Counted from the stretch's first letter, positions 10,386 to 20,461 are shown. The stretch is 64,000 nucleotides of DNA from an uncultured Bacteroidaceae bacterium (GCA_905233465.1 CAJOEI010000002.1:112654-176653); one strand, 5' to 3'. Notes: generated by a model not told the origin, from the sequence alone. Program-made: numbers and translations.

Positions 10386-10943
10386 GTGGCATCCATCTCT
10401 GACATAACCCTTGTGGCTCAGGTGGCCACGTTTGGCAGCGAACGAGCCTTCGCCAAGTTAGTTGAACGCCATCAAGAGGCTGTGCGGCAGACGCTGCGCA
10501 GCCTCTGCGAGGGCGACACGATGTTGGCCGATGACTTGGCACAGGAGACGTTCATCAAAGCCTGGCAAGGTATTGCCACCTTTCGGGCGATGTCGGGATT
10601 CAGGACGTGGCTCATCAGCATTGCCTACCATGTCTTCCTTGACAACCGTCGTGCTGCGTCGCACAACGCTCTAACCGATGCGACAGACATCAGCGACATG
10701 CAACACGGAGGCATGCCCAACACGGCTATACCTGATACATCAACGATGCTGAGCCACGACATTGACCGCGCGATGGCAACATTGAATCCCACAGAGCGCA
10801 CGTGCATCATCCTGCAATGCATGCAAGGACTGCCAATCAACGAGATAGCAACGATAACCGATTTGCCCCCAAACACTGTGAAGAGCCATCTTCTGCGTGC
10901 AAAACGCAAACTCGTGACTTTCCTCACACAGAATGGGTATTGA
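10386..10943 (+). CDS. RNA polymerase sigma factor, ECF (sigma-70 family)
   Basis: DDLAQETFIKAW region 2 and LPINEIATITDLPPNTVKSHLLRAKRKL region 4; GTG start. Confidence 0.9.
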   Translation: MASISDITLVAQVATFGSERAFAKLVERHQEAVRQTLRSLCEGDTMLADDLAQETFIKAWQGIATFRAMSGFRTWLISIAYHVFLDNRRAASHNALTDATDISDMQHGGMPNTAIPDTSTMLSHDIDRAMATLNPTERTCIILQCMQGLPINEIATITDLPPNTVKSHLLRAKRKLVTFLTQNGY

Positions 10944-10958
10944 AATGGACAATGGATA

Positions 10959-11378
10959 ATGGATAATTCACAATTCATAACAAAGGAAGAGGAGCTGCTG
11001 CTTGGCCGCTTCTTCCACGATGCTCAGCAGCCTATTGCTGACAACGGCTTCACACAGAGGGTGATGGCTGCATTAGATACCCAGCAGGTGCGTGATACAC
11101 GTGCAGCCCTTAGGCTACGTCGCTGGAATCTCGCTCTCAATATCGCAGCCGCATGTATTGTGGCATTTGTGGTGATTGTCATAGGAGGTCAGCTGCTCGG
11201 GCATATCAATGCAATGGATGCAGACGAGTTGTTGGTGCAATTCATGCTTGCCGTGCGCACAGTTCCCCAAACCGTGGCAAACCATATCCCAAACATGATG
11301 CAAGTGACAGCCTTCATATCATTGGCAATATTGGCCGTTGTATTCACTGTGAACGAAAGATTATATCCACAAAAATAG
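10959..11378 (+). CDS. Small single- or double-TM protein, putative anti-sigma partner
   Basis: Directly downstream of the ECF sigma; N-terminal soluble part plus TM helices. Confidence 0.55.
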   Translation: MDNSQFITKEEELLLGRFFHDAQQPIADNGFTQRVMAALDTQQVRDTRAALRLRRWNLALNIAAACIVAFVVIVIGGQLLGHINAMDADELLVQFMLAVRTVPQTVANHIPNMMQVTAFISLAILAVVFTVNERLYPQK

Positions 11379-11466
11379 CTGCAAATCATTATTTTTTGTC
11401 TTGACAGGCAAATAGTCTCGGACTTTTTTTCTACATTTGCCGACAAATCAAGCCAAACTTGCCGAT

Positions 11467-14241
11467 ATGGATGAGATCTTAGTGCCCCGAGACAGCTTCA
11501 CCCATCACCTCAATCACATGTTCCAGGACTGGTTTCTGGAATACGCTTCATACGTCATTCTTGAACGTGCCGTGCCACATATCAGCGATGGCTTCAAGCC
11601 TGTGCAGCGACGTATCCTGCATTCGATGAAGCGCATGGACGACGGCCGCTACAACAAGGTAGCGAACATTGTAGGCCACACCATGCAGTTTCACCCTCAT
11701 GGCGATGCAAGCATCAAGGACGCATTGGTGCAACTGGGGCAGAAAGAGTTGCTGATTGACTGCCAAGGTAACTGGGGAAACATCCTGACAGGCGACGATG
11801 CAGCGGCAGCCCGTTACATTGAGGCACGGTTGTCAAAGTTTGCACTGGATGTCGTCTTCAACCCAAAGACCACAGAGTGGAAACTCAGCTACGACGGCCG
11901 CAACAAGGAACCCATCACTCTGCCGGTGAAGTTCCCTCTGCTGCTGGCACAAGGTGCAGAGGGTATTGCCGTGGGACTGTCGTCAAAGATTCTGCCGCAC
12001 AACCTCGTAGAGCTATGCGATGCAGCCATCAGCTATCTCCATAACGAGCCCTTCCAGCTCTATCCCGACTTCCCCACAGGTGGAAGCATTGATGTGTCAA
12101 AGTACAACGACGGTGCCAGAGGCGGCGTGGTGCGAGTGCGTGCCAAGATAGAGAAACGCGACCAGAAGACACTGGCCATCACTGAGTTACCCTTTGGCAA
12201 GACAACTGGCTCGCCGCAAAAACCATCACAGTTCATAGACACAATTCTCAAGGCAGCCGAGAAAGGTAAAATCAAGGTGCGCAAGGTTGAGGACATGACA
12301 GCAGCAGGCGTTGAGATACTCATACACTTGCAACCTGGAGCATCCTCAGACAAAACCATCGACGCCCTATACGCTTGCACAGACTGTGAAGTCAGCATTT
12401 CACCCAACTGCTGTGTCATCGACGGACGCAAACCTTGTTTTCTCACCGTAAGCGAGGTGCTGCGCCGTAGCGTGGACAACACACGCGAGTTGTTGCGGCG
12501 TGAGTTGCTCATCCGCAGGGGTGAACTCATGGAAGCACTCCATTTCGCCTCGTTGGAACGCATCTTCATCGAGGAGCGGATATACAAGGGCAAGCCCTTC
12601 GAGAATGCGCAGTCGACAGACGACCTCTGCAACTACATCGACGAGCGACTGACGCCATTCTACCCCCAATTCGTGCGCGAGGTGACAAAGGACGATATCC
12701 TAAAGTTGCTCGAAATCAGAATGCAACGCATTGCCAAGTTCAACAAAGACCGCGCAGATGAGGCCATAGCACGGATGAAAGACGAGATTGCAAGCATCGA
12801 TCGAGATTTGGCAAACATTGTCGAAGTGACAGCTGAATGGTTTAGGTTCATCAAGGAAAAATACGGAGAACAGCACCCACGGCGCACCGAGATACGCAAC
12901 TTCGACAGCATTCAGGCCGCAAAAGTCGTGGAGGCCAACCAGAAGCTCTACATCAACCGCGAAGAGGGATTCATCGGCACGGGATTGAAGAAGGATGAGT
13001 TTGTCTGCAATTGCTCGGACATTGACGATGTCATCATCTTCTACAAAGACGGAACCTACAAGATTATACGTATCGGAGAGAAAGTCTTTGTTGGCGAGAC
13101 AGAACGTTCCAAGGCAGAGAAACGCAAGTGCCAAATCATACACATCGACATCTTCAAGCGAGGCGACACACGCACCATATACAACTGCATCTACCGCGAT
13201 GGCAAGGCGGGAGCATACTATATCAAGCGATTCAATGTCACATCTATAACACTCAATCGCGAATATGACCTCACACGAGGCAAGCCCGGGAGCCGCGTCG
13301 TTTACTTCACAGCCAACCCCAATGGCGAGGCCGAGACCGTCAGAGTTGCATTCAAGCCTGTTCCCAAGCTCAGGCGCATAGCTATGGACAAAGATTTCAG
13401 CGAGGTGCAGATTAGAGGGCGCGCCAGCGGCGGCTATCTTCTGACAAAGCTCGATGTAGATCGCATCAGCCTCAAGAGCCACGGCACCAGTACCCTTGGC
13501 GGGCGACAAGTATGGTTTGACTGGGACGTGCACCGCCTCAACTACGACGAGCACGGACAATACCTTGGTGAGTTCCATGCTGACGACCTCATACTGGTCG
13601 TGCTGCCCAACGGAGAATTCTACACCACAACGTTCGATATCAACAACCACTACGAGCAAGACATACTACGTATAGAGAAATTCGACCCGCACAAAGTTTG
13701 GACAGCAGTACTCATTGAGCCGGAACAAGGATTCACATACGTTAAGAGATTTGCTCTCGAACCATCTCCCCGGCATCAACTCTTCCTGCCTGTGCCAGAA
13801 CCTGGTGCCAGACATGCACTCGAAGCAGCACGCCTGCTGCTCCTCACCGACACGCCAGCGCCACATCTACTCGCGCACTATGCCGAGCCCGACGACTTCC
13901 GCGAGCCATTGGAGTTCAACGCCGAGGAGTTTATCGCACAAAAGAGCTTCAAGGCACGAGGCAAGCGCCTGACAACATTGAACGTTGCCAATGTGGAAGA
14001 AATCCCTGCGGAGGACAGCCCAGTGGAAGACGATGCTGTGGAAAACAGTCCTGAGGCAGACGGCCCAGAGGCTGACAGTCCTGAGGCAAATAGTTCAATG
14101 ACGGACGGCCCAGAGACAGACGGCTTAGAGACTGATATCTCAATGACAGACGATTCAGAGGCAGACACTACGCCCGTCGGCTCACCCACCGACCCAACCC
14201 CAAATCTCGACCCAGAGACAGGACAGTTCAGCCTTTTCTGA
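11467..14241 (+). CDS. DNA gyrase/topoisomerase IV subunit A
   Basis: YASYVILERAVPHISDGFKPVQRRIL...HPHGDASIKDALVQLGQ; ATG at 11467. Confidence 0.92.
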   Translation: MDEILVPRDSFTHHLNHMFQDWFLEYASYVILERAVPHISDGFKPVQRRILHSMKRMDDGRYNKVANIVGHTMQFHPHGDASIKDALVQLGQKELLIDCQGNWGNILTGDDAAAARYIEARLSKFALDVVFNPKTTEWKLSYDGRNKEPITLPVKFPLLLAQGAEGIAVGLSSKILPHNLVELCDAAISYLHNEPFQLYPDFPTGGSIDVSKYNDGARGGVVRVRAKIEKRDQKTLAITELPFGKTTGSPQKPSQFIDTILKAAEKGKIKVRKVEDMTAAGVEILIHLQPGASSDKTIDALYACTDCEVSISPNCCVIDGRKPCFLTVSEVLRRSVDNTRELLRRELLIRRGELMEALHFASLERIFIEERIYKGKPFENAQSTDDLCNYIDERLTPFYPQFVREVTKDDILKLLEIRMQRIAKFNKDRADEAIARMKDEIASIDRDLANIVEVTAEWFRFIKEKYGEQHPRRTEIRNFDSIQAAKVVEANQKLYINREEGFIGTGLKKDEFVCNCSDIDDVIIFYKDGTYKIIRIGEKVFVGETERSKAEKRKCQIIHIDIFKRGDTRTIYNCIYRDGKAGAYYIKRFNVTSITLNREYDLTRGKPGSRVVYFTANPNGEAETVRVAFKPVPKLRRIAMDKDFSEVQIRGRASGGYLLTKLDVDRISLKSHGTSTLGGRQVWFDWDVHRLNYDEHGQYLGEFHADDLILVVLPNGEFYTTTFDINNHYEQDILRIEKFDPHKVWTAVLIEPEQGFTYVKRFALEPSPRHQLFLPVPEPGARHALEAARLLLLTDTPAPHLLAHYAEPDDFREPLEFNAEEFIAQKSFKARGKRLTTLNVANVEEIPAEDSPVEDDAVENSPEADGPEADSPEANSSMTDGPETDGLETDISMTDDSEADTTPVGSPTDPTPNLDPETGQFSLF

Positions 14242-14242
14242 A

Positions 14243-15064
14243 ATGAACAAAATATTCACCATCGCCATCGCTGCGCTCATCGCCCTATGCACTACGCAGG
14301 CCGATGCACAGCACACCACCGTGGCTACCAGCCTCGGCATAGGACGTACACGCCTGCTTGACACATACCTGTCACCCATTCAATACAGCGGACCCGCACT
14401 CACCCTACAGCACGAACGACTGCGTGCGACACACCTAATGTCGAATCACGTCAGCTTTCAGAGCACAACGCTCATAGACATGGCAAGCACAAGCAACATC
14501 GTCGACAATGCCACACAGCTCAGCGCTAACATACAATACTCCGCCACATGGCACTACAACTGGACACCAACACCAACATGGCGCATCATGGCCGGACCCA
14601 CACTGGCGACAACACTCGGAGGAATATACAACACACGCAATGGCAACAACCCAGCCCAAGCCATCGCCAACCTACATCTCGGGCTCTCGGAAGCACTTAT
14701 CCTCACCTTTAAAATCAAGGGCCACACACTGCACCTGCGACAGCAGGCTGACCTGCCCCTCATAGGAGCAATGTTCTCACCAGCATACCAGCAAAGCTAC
14801 TACGAGATATTTTCTCTCCGTCACTACGACCACAATATTTGCGCCACACATCCATTCAACGCACCATCAATACACCACCAACTCTCCCTGGACATCCCCA
14901 TACGCCGAGCCACAATACGCACAACATACCTTGCTGCCATACGACAAAGCCACGTCAACAACATCCGGCATCACGCATACACACAAGCATTCACCATCGG
15001 ATACGTACGCCACATCAGCATCAAGCATCCAAAGGAAGCCTCTGCAAAGGACTTCATCATGTGA
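14243..15064 (+). CDS. Hypothetical secreted protein
   Basis: Signal peptide MNKIFTIAIAALIALCTTQADAQ; starts 1 nt after the topoisomerase gene. Confidence 0.6.
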   Translation: MNKIFTIAIAALIALCTTQADAQHTTVATSLGIGRTRLLDTYLSPIQYSGPALTLQHERLRATHLMSNHVSFQSTTLIDMASTSNIVDNATQLSANIQYSATWHYNWTPTPTWRIMAGPTLATTLGGIYNTRNGNNPAQAIANLHLGLSEALILTFKIKGHTLHLRQQADLPLIGAMFSPAYQQSYYEIFSLRHYDHNICATHPFNAPSIHHQLSLDIPIRRATIRTTYLAAIRQSHVNNIRHHAYTQAFTIGYVRHISIKHPKEASAKDFIM

Positions 15065-15092
15065 TTATCATACCATTTTCACCCCGCCATAA

Positions 15093-15175
15093 GTATCACC
15101 TGGTGAGACCCATGAGTATCACCGGTGAGACGCGCGAGTATCACCGGTGATACTTGTGCGTCTCACCGGTGATAC
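15093..15175. repeat. Array A: four palindromic cores GTMTCACC(n)GGTGAKAC with 22-23 bp period
   Basis: Cores at 15093-15109, 15116-15131, 15138-15153, 15160-15175, each separated by 6 bp. Confidence 0.9.
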
Positions 15176-15704
15176 AACTGCAAACCTCCTGGACCTTTTA
15201 ATCCAATCCCTATGGAACTTTTTGACATTAACCTCAACGATAACGAAAACAATAACGAAAATACTTAAGCGCTACCCTTTCAGTGTTGCCACATGCGTGG
15301 CAATATGGGTGCTATCTCTTGCACCATTGGGCGAGATAGAGGTTGTGCAGGATGCCCAGCTGAGCGACAAATGGGCCCACTGCATCATGTATGGAGGATT
15401 TGTGATAGTGATGTGGGCTGAATGGACGCTAAGGAGAAGGGACCACCCCCAGCCGGACCACCCCCAGCCCCTCCCCAAGGGAGGGGAGAAGGGAGTGGAG
15501 AAGGGAGGGGAGAAGGGAGCCTCTACATTAACATTCTTGGTATTCCCCATCGTCATGGGTGGTCTGCTGGAGTTGTTGCAGGCCTACGCCACTACATACC
15601 GCAGTGGGGAGTGGATGGACCTGTTGGCGAATACTATCGGCGTAGTGGCAGGTAACGTGCTGGCACTTCCTTTTGCACTATACGCGCGGCGAAAGGCAAG
15701 ATAA
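15147..15704 (+). CDS. VanZ-like membrane protein (start uncertain; the GTG at 15147 is inside array A)
   Basis: SDKWAHCIMYGGFVI...GLLELLQAYATTYRSGEWMDLLANTIGVVAG VanZ-type motif. Confidence 0.75.
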   Translation: MILVRLTGDTTANLLDLLIQSLWNFLTLTSTITKTITKILKRYPFSVATCVAIWVLSLAPLGEIEVVQDAQLSDKWAHCIMYGGFVIVMWAEWTLRRRDHPQPDHPQPLPKGGEKGVEKGGEKGASTLTFLVFPIVMGGLLELLQAYATTYRSGEWMDLLANTIGVVAGNVLALPFALYARRKAR

Positions 15705-17067
15705 GCAACGTGTTAACCAAGAGCTGTGCCCACAATGGCCATACATCAGGCACGAAACACATAGCGACGTAGATGAGGGCAGCCAGCAGTGTGTAGGCTG
15801 CCATTTGGCGCATGGGATACGCAATGGGGTTCTTGCGTTGCCCAACAAAATAGCTCAAGACCATGCATGTACCGTAGCCAGCCACGCCGCCCCAGGCACA
15901 AGCCCAGTAGCCGTAGCGCGGGATGAACAGTATATTGACAGCAAGCAGCACCGCACAGCCTGTGAGAGAAAACCAGGCGCCATAGATGGTCTTATCGATG
16001 AGTTTGTACCAGAAAGAGAGGTTGAAATATATGCCCATCATAATCTCTGCTGCCATAACAATAGGCACCACGCCAAGTCCCTCGCGATAGTCGGCACCGA
16101 TGATGTATTGCAGCACGGGCATGTAGCCGATGACACACAAATAAGCAAGTAGCGTGAAGATAAGGAAATATTTCATCGCCGTGGCATAGTACTCTCCCTT
16201 GTCAGCATCCTTGGCCTTGGCAAAGACGATAGGTTCGTAAGCGTAGCGGAAAGCTTGCGTAATCATCGCCATTATCATCGCAATTTTCACACAACTACCA
16301 TAGACGCCAAGCTGCACATTGGCCTGAGATGAATCGGGATAGACGAGCGGGAAGATTATCTTGTCAGCCACCTGATTGAGTATGCCTGCCACACTGAGCA
16401 CAAGGATTGGCCATGAATAGGCGAGCATGCGACGCAGCAGCGGCAGCGACACCTGCCAATGTATCTTCAGTAGCATGGGTATGAACAGCAAGCTAATGAA
16501 GCTCGTGCACATCAGATTGATGAGGAAGACATAGAACACAGATGTGCGTCCAAGCCACACAAAGAACAAAACGTTGAGGCCAATGCTGAGGCCGATGTAC
16601 AAAAGCTTCAGCGTGGCAAAGCGGATAGCGCGCTTCTGATAGCGGAGATAGCTGAAGGGTATGGCCTGCAATGCATCCATAACCACCACAGCAGCCATCA
16701 TCAGCAGGTATTCTGGGTACTGGACATAGCCCAATGCAGCAGCAATGCCATCTATACCGGCAAACATAGCCGTAAGGAACAGAACCGAGAGGGTGCCCAC
16801 AACGGCAAAGGCCGTGGAGAAAACCGTGTCGGGACGTTCACTGTCATCATTGGCAAAACGGAAAAGGGATGTCTCCATACCAAAGGTGAGCAGAGCGAGA
16901 ATCAACGCGGTGTAGGCATAGACATTAGTGCTAATGCCATAGTCGCCAGATGACTTGGGCATGTAGTGGGTGTAGAGGGGCACAAGAAGATAGTTGAGGA
17001 AGCGCCCGACAATGCTGCTCAGACCGTATATGGCTGTATCCTTGAACAGCCCTTTCATCTTTGACAT
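15634..17067 (-). CDS. Oligosaccharide flippase/polysaccharide biosynthesis membrane protein
   Basis: Multi-TM protein of Wzx/MATE type (GLFKDTAIYGLSSIVGRFLNYLLVPLYT). Confidence 0.85.
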   Translation of the reverse strand: MSKMKGLFKDTAIYGLSSIVGRFLNYLLVPLYTHYMPKSSGDYGISTNVYAYTALILALLTFGMETSLFRFANDDSERPDTVFSTAFAVVGTLSVLFLTAMFAGIDGIAAALGYVQYPEYLLMMAAVVVMDALQAIPFSYLRYQKRAIRFATLKLLYIGLSIGLNVLFFVWLGRTSVFYVFLINLMCTSFISLLFIPMLLKIHWQVSLPLLRRMLAYSWPILVLSVAGILNQVADKIIFPLVYPDSSQANVQLGVYGSCVKIAMIMAMITQAFRYAYEPIVFAKAKDADKGEYYATAMKYFLIFTLLAYLCVIGYMPVLQYIIGADYREGLGVVPIVMAAEIMMGIYFNLSFWYKLIDKTIYGAWFSLTGCAVLLAVNILFIPRYGYWACAWGGVAGYGTCMVLSYFVGQRKNPIAYPMRQMAAYTLLAALIYVAMCFVPDVWPLWAQLLVNTLLILPFAARIVQKEVPARYLPLRR

Positions 17068-17131
17068 AGAGTGATAACGATAAACTTAAACTCTTTAAAC
17101 TTCTTAAACTCCTCAAACTCCTTCACATGGC

Positions 17132-18355
17132 CTAAAAGAAGATGTTTGCCACAATGATAGCAGTGACCATTGATGCGAGGTCGGCAAATAGTCCGCAAGG
17201 CAATGCATAACGCGTGCGGCGTATGCCCACGCTGCCAAAGTAGACGGCAAGGATGTAGAATGTGGTGTCTGTGCTGCCCTGGAAGATGCATGACAGTCGA
17301 CCCGCAAGGCTGTCAGGGCCGTATGTCTGCATGCATTCGAGCATCATGCCACGTGCTCCGCTGCCGCTGAGGGGCTTCATCAACGCTGTGGGCAGCGCAC
17401 CGGCGATGTCGCCGTTGCCGCCACAGGCCTCTACACACCATGCTATGCCACTGACGAGCCAGTCCATAGCGCCGGATGCGCGGAAGGCAGCAATAGCAAC
17501 GAGTATGGCTACAAGGTAGGGGATGATGCCGATGGCTGTATGGAAGCCTCCCTTGGCACCCTCAACGAAGGATTCGTAGACGTTGATGCGCCGACGCAAG
17601 CCCGCTAGGATGAAGGTAAGGATGATGCCGAGCAGAATGATATTGGCCACGTTGCCAGAGAAGACGCCCATCGCCTCGCGGCTTAGCACCTGAGCAGCCC
17701 AGGCCATGCCGGCAACGATAAGCGCGAACAGGGCCAGAGTGATGAGCACAGGACGATTCCACAGATTGATGCGCTGTATGGCTCCCGTGAGCGCCACACC
17801 TGCCACCATAGAGATGAGTGTGGTGAGCAAGATGGGTAGGAAGACATCGGTGGGCTGGGCTGCACCCATCTGAGCACGATAAGCCAAAATGGACACAGGC
17901 ACGATGGTCAGGCCTGCCGTGTTCATCACCAGAAACATAATCATCGAATTGGAGGCTGTGTCCTTGCGCGGATTTAGCTCCTGCAGGCCCTCCATAGCCT
18001 TCAGGCCCAACGGTGTGGCAGCGTTGTCGAGGCCAAGCATGTTGGCAGAGAGATTCATGAAGATGTTGCCAACGACAGGATGACCCTCTGGGATTTCAGG
18101 GAAGAGTCGCCGGAAGAGCGGTGACAGCCATTTGGCGAGATGCTCGACCATACCCGCACGCTCACCAATCTTCATGATGCCCATCCACAGGGACAGAACA
18201 CCTGTCAGGCCGATGGAGATCTCGAAGCCTGTCTTAGCGGATTCCATCGTGGCATCCATGATGGCGGGAAAGACTTCAACATCGCCAAAGAAAGCCAGCT
18301 TAACTGTAGCCACTATTGCTGCAATGACAAAAAATGCTATCCAAATATAGTTCAT
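17132..18355 (-). CDS. Nucleoside-recognition (spore maturation SpmA/SpmB fusion-like) membrane protein
   Basis: NMLGLDNAATPLGLKAMEGLQELNP and GSTDTTFYILAVYFGSVGIRRTRYAL motifs. Confidence 0.85.
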   Translation of the reverse strand: MNYIWIAFFVIAAIVATVKLAFFGDVEVFPAIMDATMESAKTGFEISIGLTGVLSLWMGIMKIGERAGMVEHLAKWLSPLFRRLFPEIPEGHPVVGNIFMNLSANMLGLDNAATPLGLKAMEGLQELNPRKDTASNSMIMFLVMNTAGLTIVPVSILAYRAQMGAAQPTDVFLPILLTTLISMVAGVALTGAIQRINLWNRPVLITLALFALIVAGMAWAAQVLSREAMGVFSGNVANIILLGIILTFILAGLRRRINVYESFVEGAKGGFHTAIGIIPYLVAILVAIAAFRASGAMDWLVSGIAWCVEACGGNGDIAGALPTALMKPLSGSGARGMMLECMQTYGPDSLAGRLSCIFQGSTDTTFYILAVYFGSVGIRRTRYALPCGLFADLASMVTAIIVANIFF

Positions 18356-18391
18356 AATGATAATCCTCCTTAACTTCTTAAACTTCCAATT

Positions 18392-19165
18392 CTATGGGTG
18401 CGAGGACAGAGAGCTACGCTTGTCGCGGTTGTAACTCCTGTAATCGTCAAGTGGGATTTCTACGTCAGGTTCTTGCAATTCGCCCACCGCCGGCAGACGT
18501 AAACGAAGGTACTTGATTGTCAAACCTCGCGCCAACCATTGTTGTTCGTAGTAAGTGCGGATGGAGAGGTCTAACGTCTCACTTCCCTCATCACTCATCA
18601 CTTCTCCATATAAGTCATCGGTACAGGCATCAACGGGCAGATGGTTGACCTCAGCAACAAACTTAGTATATGTGAACAGGAAGTTGCTGTCCGTCTTGAG
18701 ATGGATAATGCCATTATCTGGCAAGAAATGCCTGTAGCGCTGCAGGAAGAATGTTGACGTAAGACGCTTTGTAGCTTTCTTCATCTGCGGGTCTGAGAAT
18801 GTCAGCCATATCTCACAGACTTCATCAGGAGCAAAGAAGCGATCGATGATTTCGATATTGGTACGCAGAAATGCAACGTTCTTCAAACCTTCGCGCAACG
18901 ACTCGGTGGCTCCCGTCCACATTCGTGCGCCCTTGATGTCCACGCCGATAAAGTTACGGTCAGGGTAGCGGCGTGCCAAACCCACAGAATATTCACCGCG
19001 TCCGCACCCGAGCTCAAGCACGATGGGATTGCTGTTGTGGAAGACCTGTTCGTGCCAATGACCACGCATCTCAAATGGCACGTCTTCGACTACCGAATAG
19101 GGGTACTCGAAGACGTGTGGATAGGTCGCCATGTCGGCGAATTTGGCTAACTTGCCTTTGCTCAT
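18392..19165 (-). CDS. trmB: tRNA (guanine-N7)-methyltransferase
   Basis: [33 protein letters not shown] motif, [10 protein letters not shown] motif. Confidence 0.9.
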   Translation of the reverse strand: MSKGKLAKFADMATYPHVFEYPYSVVEDVPFEMRGHWHEQVFHNSNPIVLELGCGRGEYSVGLARRYPDRNFIGVDIKGARMWTGATESLREGLKNVAFLRTNIEIIDRFFAPDEVCEIWLTFSDPQMKKATKRLTSTFFLQRYRHFLPDNGIIHLKTDSNFLFTYTKFVAEVNHLPVDACTDDLYGEVMSDEGSETLDLSIRTYYEQQWLARGLTIKYLRLRLPAVGELQEPDVEIPLDDYRSYNRDKRSSLSSHP

Positions 19166-19208
19166 CTTTCACGGCCTATGGCCATTGAACATTGTCCATT
19201 GAACAATA

Positions 19209-20231
19209 TTATTCAATCACAACAGTCGTCCAGTTGTGGACATCGGGTTCGATGCCGTACTGGATGTTGATGAGTTTCTGGTAGAGTTTGGTGCTAATGG
19301 GGCCAGGTTTGCCATCGGCGGCAAAGACATAGCTCTTGCCTGTCTCGGGGTCGTCGATGCGCTCAATGGGGCTGATAACGGCAGCAGTGCCGCATGCACC
19401 TGCCTCTTCGAAGGTAGAAAGCTCCTCAAGCGGAATCTGTCGGCGTTCGACCTTCAGCCCAAGGTCTGCAGCAAGCTGCATGAGGCTCTTGTTGGTGACA
19501 GAAGGCAGGATGCTGCTGCTGAGCGGGGTAATGTAGGTGTTGTCCTTGATGCCGAAGAAGTTGGCTGCACCACACTCATCGATATATTTCTTCTCCTTGG
19601 CATCGAGATAGAACTCGCAACTGTAGCCCTGCTCGTGTGCCCAAGTGTTGGCACGCAGACTGGCAGCGTAGTTGCCTCCCACCTTGTAGCAGCCAGTGCC
19701 AAGAGGAGCTGAACGGTCGTAGTCGCGAGTAATAACATACGGCGTGGTGGAGAAACCTCCCTTGAAGTACGGCCCAACAGGAGTAGCAAAAATGAGGAAC
19801 AGATAGTCGTTGGCAGGATGCACTCCGACCTGAGCCGTGGTACCAATGAGCAACGGACGCAAATATAGGGTGGCACCACTCTCATAGGGCGGGATAAAGC
19901 GCTCGTTCAGACGAACAACTTTTTTCACCATCTCCACGAACATCTCAGTAGGGACCTCAGGCATCACAATGCCTCGCGAAGTAGCTTGCAGGCGAGCTGC
20001 ATTCTCCTCTGGGCGGAATACACGCACCTTGCCGTCGGGACAACGATAAGCCTTAAGGCCCTCGAAAGCCTCTTGGCCATAGTGCAGGCAGGTGGCTGCT
20101 ATACTCATATTGATAGTTGTGTCTGAGGTGACCTCTATTTCGCCCCATTTGCCGTCACGCCAGTAGCAACGGACGTTGTAGTCGGTCGGGATGTAACCGA
20201 AACCGATGCTTTTCCAGTCAATGTCTTGCAT
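19209..20231 (-). CDS. ilvE: Branched-chain amino acid aminotransferase
   Basis: FEGLKAYR, GTGCYKVGGNYAASL, ECGAANFFGI motifs. Confidence 0.92.
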   Translation of the reverse strand: MQDIDWKSIGFGYIPTDYNVRCYWRDGKWGEIEVTSDTTINMSIAATCLHYGQEAFEGLKAYRCPDGKVRVFRPEENAARLQATSRGIVMPEVPTEMFVEMVKKVVRLNERFIPPYESGATLYLRPLLIGTTAQVGVHPANDYLFLIFATPVGPYFKGGFSTTPYVITRDYDRSAPLGTGCYKVGGNYAASLRANTWAHEQGYSCEFYLDAKEKKYIDECGAANFFGIKDNTYITPLSSSILPSVTNKSLMQLAADLGLKVERRQIPLEELSTFEEAGACGTAAVISPIERIDDPETGKSYVFAADGKPGPISTKLYQKLINIQYGIEPDVHNWTTVVIE

Positions 20232-20254
20232 ATTTGAAGTTGAGAGTTGAATGA

Positions 20255-20461
20255 TTACTTTTTGTTGTTTGCTGTTTCTGCCTCAAGCAATTGATTCACT
20301 TGTTCGTCCACCTTGGTGAGCCTGTCACGGCAAAAAGCAAGGAGTTCTTGTGCCTTGGCCAGCTTCTCGGCCAGAGTGTCAATGGGAACATTGCCAGATT
20401 CCATCTGGCGCGCGATGTCCTCCAGTTGGGTCATAGCTTCTTCGTAGGTCTGCATGGTCAA
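20255..20461 (-). CDS. xseB: Exodeoxyribonuclease VII small subunit
   Basis: 68 aa, [44 protein letters not shown]. Confidence 0.9.
   Translation of the reverse strand: MTMQTYEEAMTQLEDIARQMESGNVPIDTLAEKLAKAQELLAFCRDRLTKVDEQVNQLLEAETANNKK

Noticed and set aside
10386-10943. Sigma factor as part of a SusCD/PUL regulatory locus
   Set aside because: No SusC/SusD or FecR-like gene is adjacent.
12700-13659. 319-aa minus-strand ORF opposite the topoisomerase gene
   Set aside because: Antisense to a clear gene; no RBS, domain or promoter support.
15093-15175. Array A as a CRISPR array
   Set aside because: Units are 16-17 bp palindromes with 6-bp gaps; no 30-bp-class spacers and no cas genes in the window. 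The same applies to arrays B and C.
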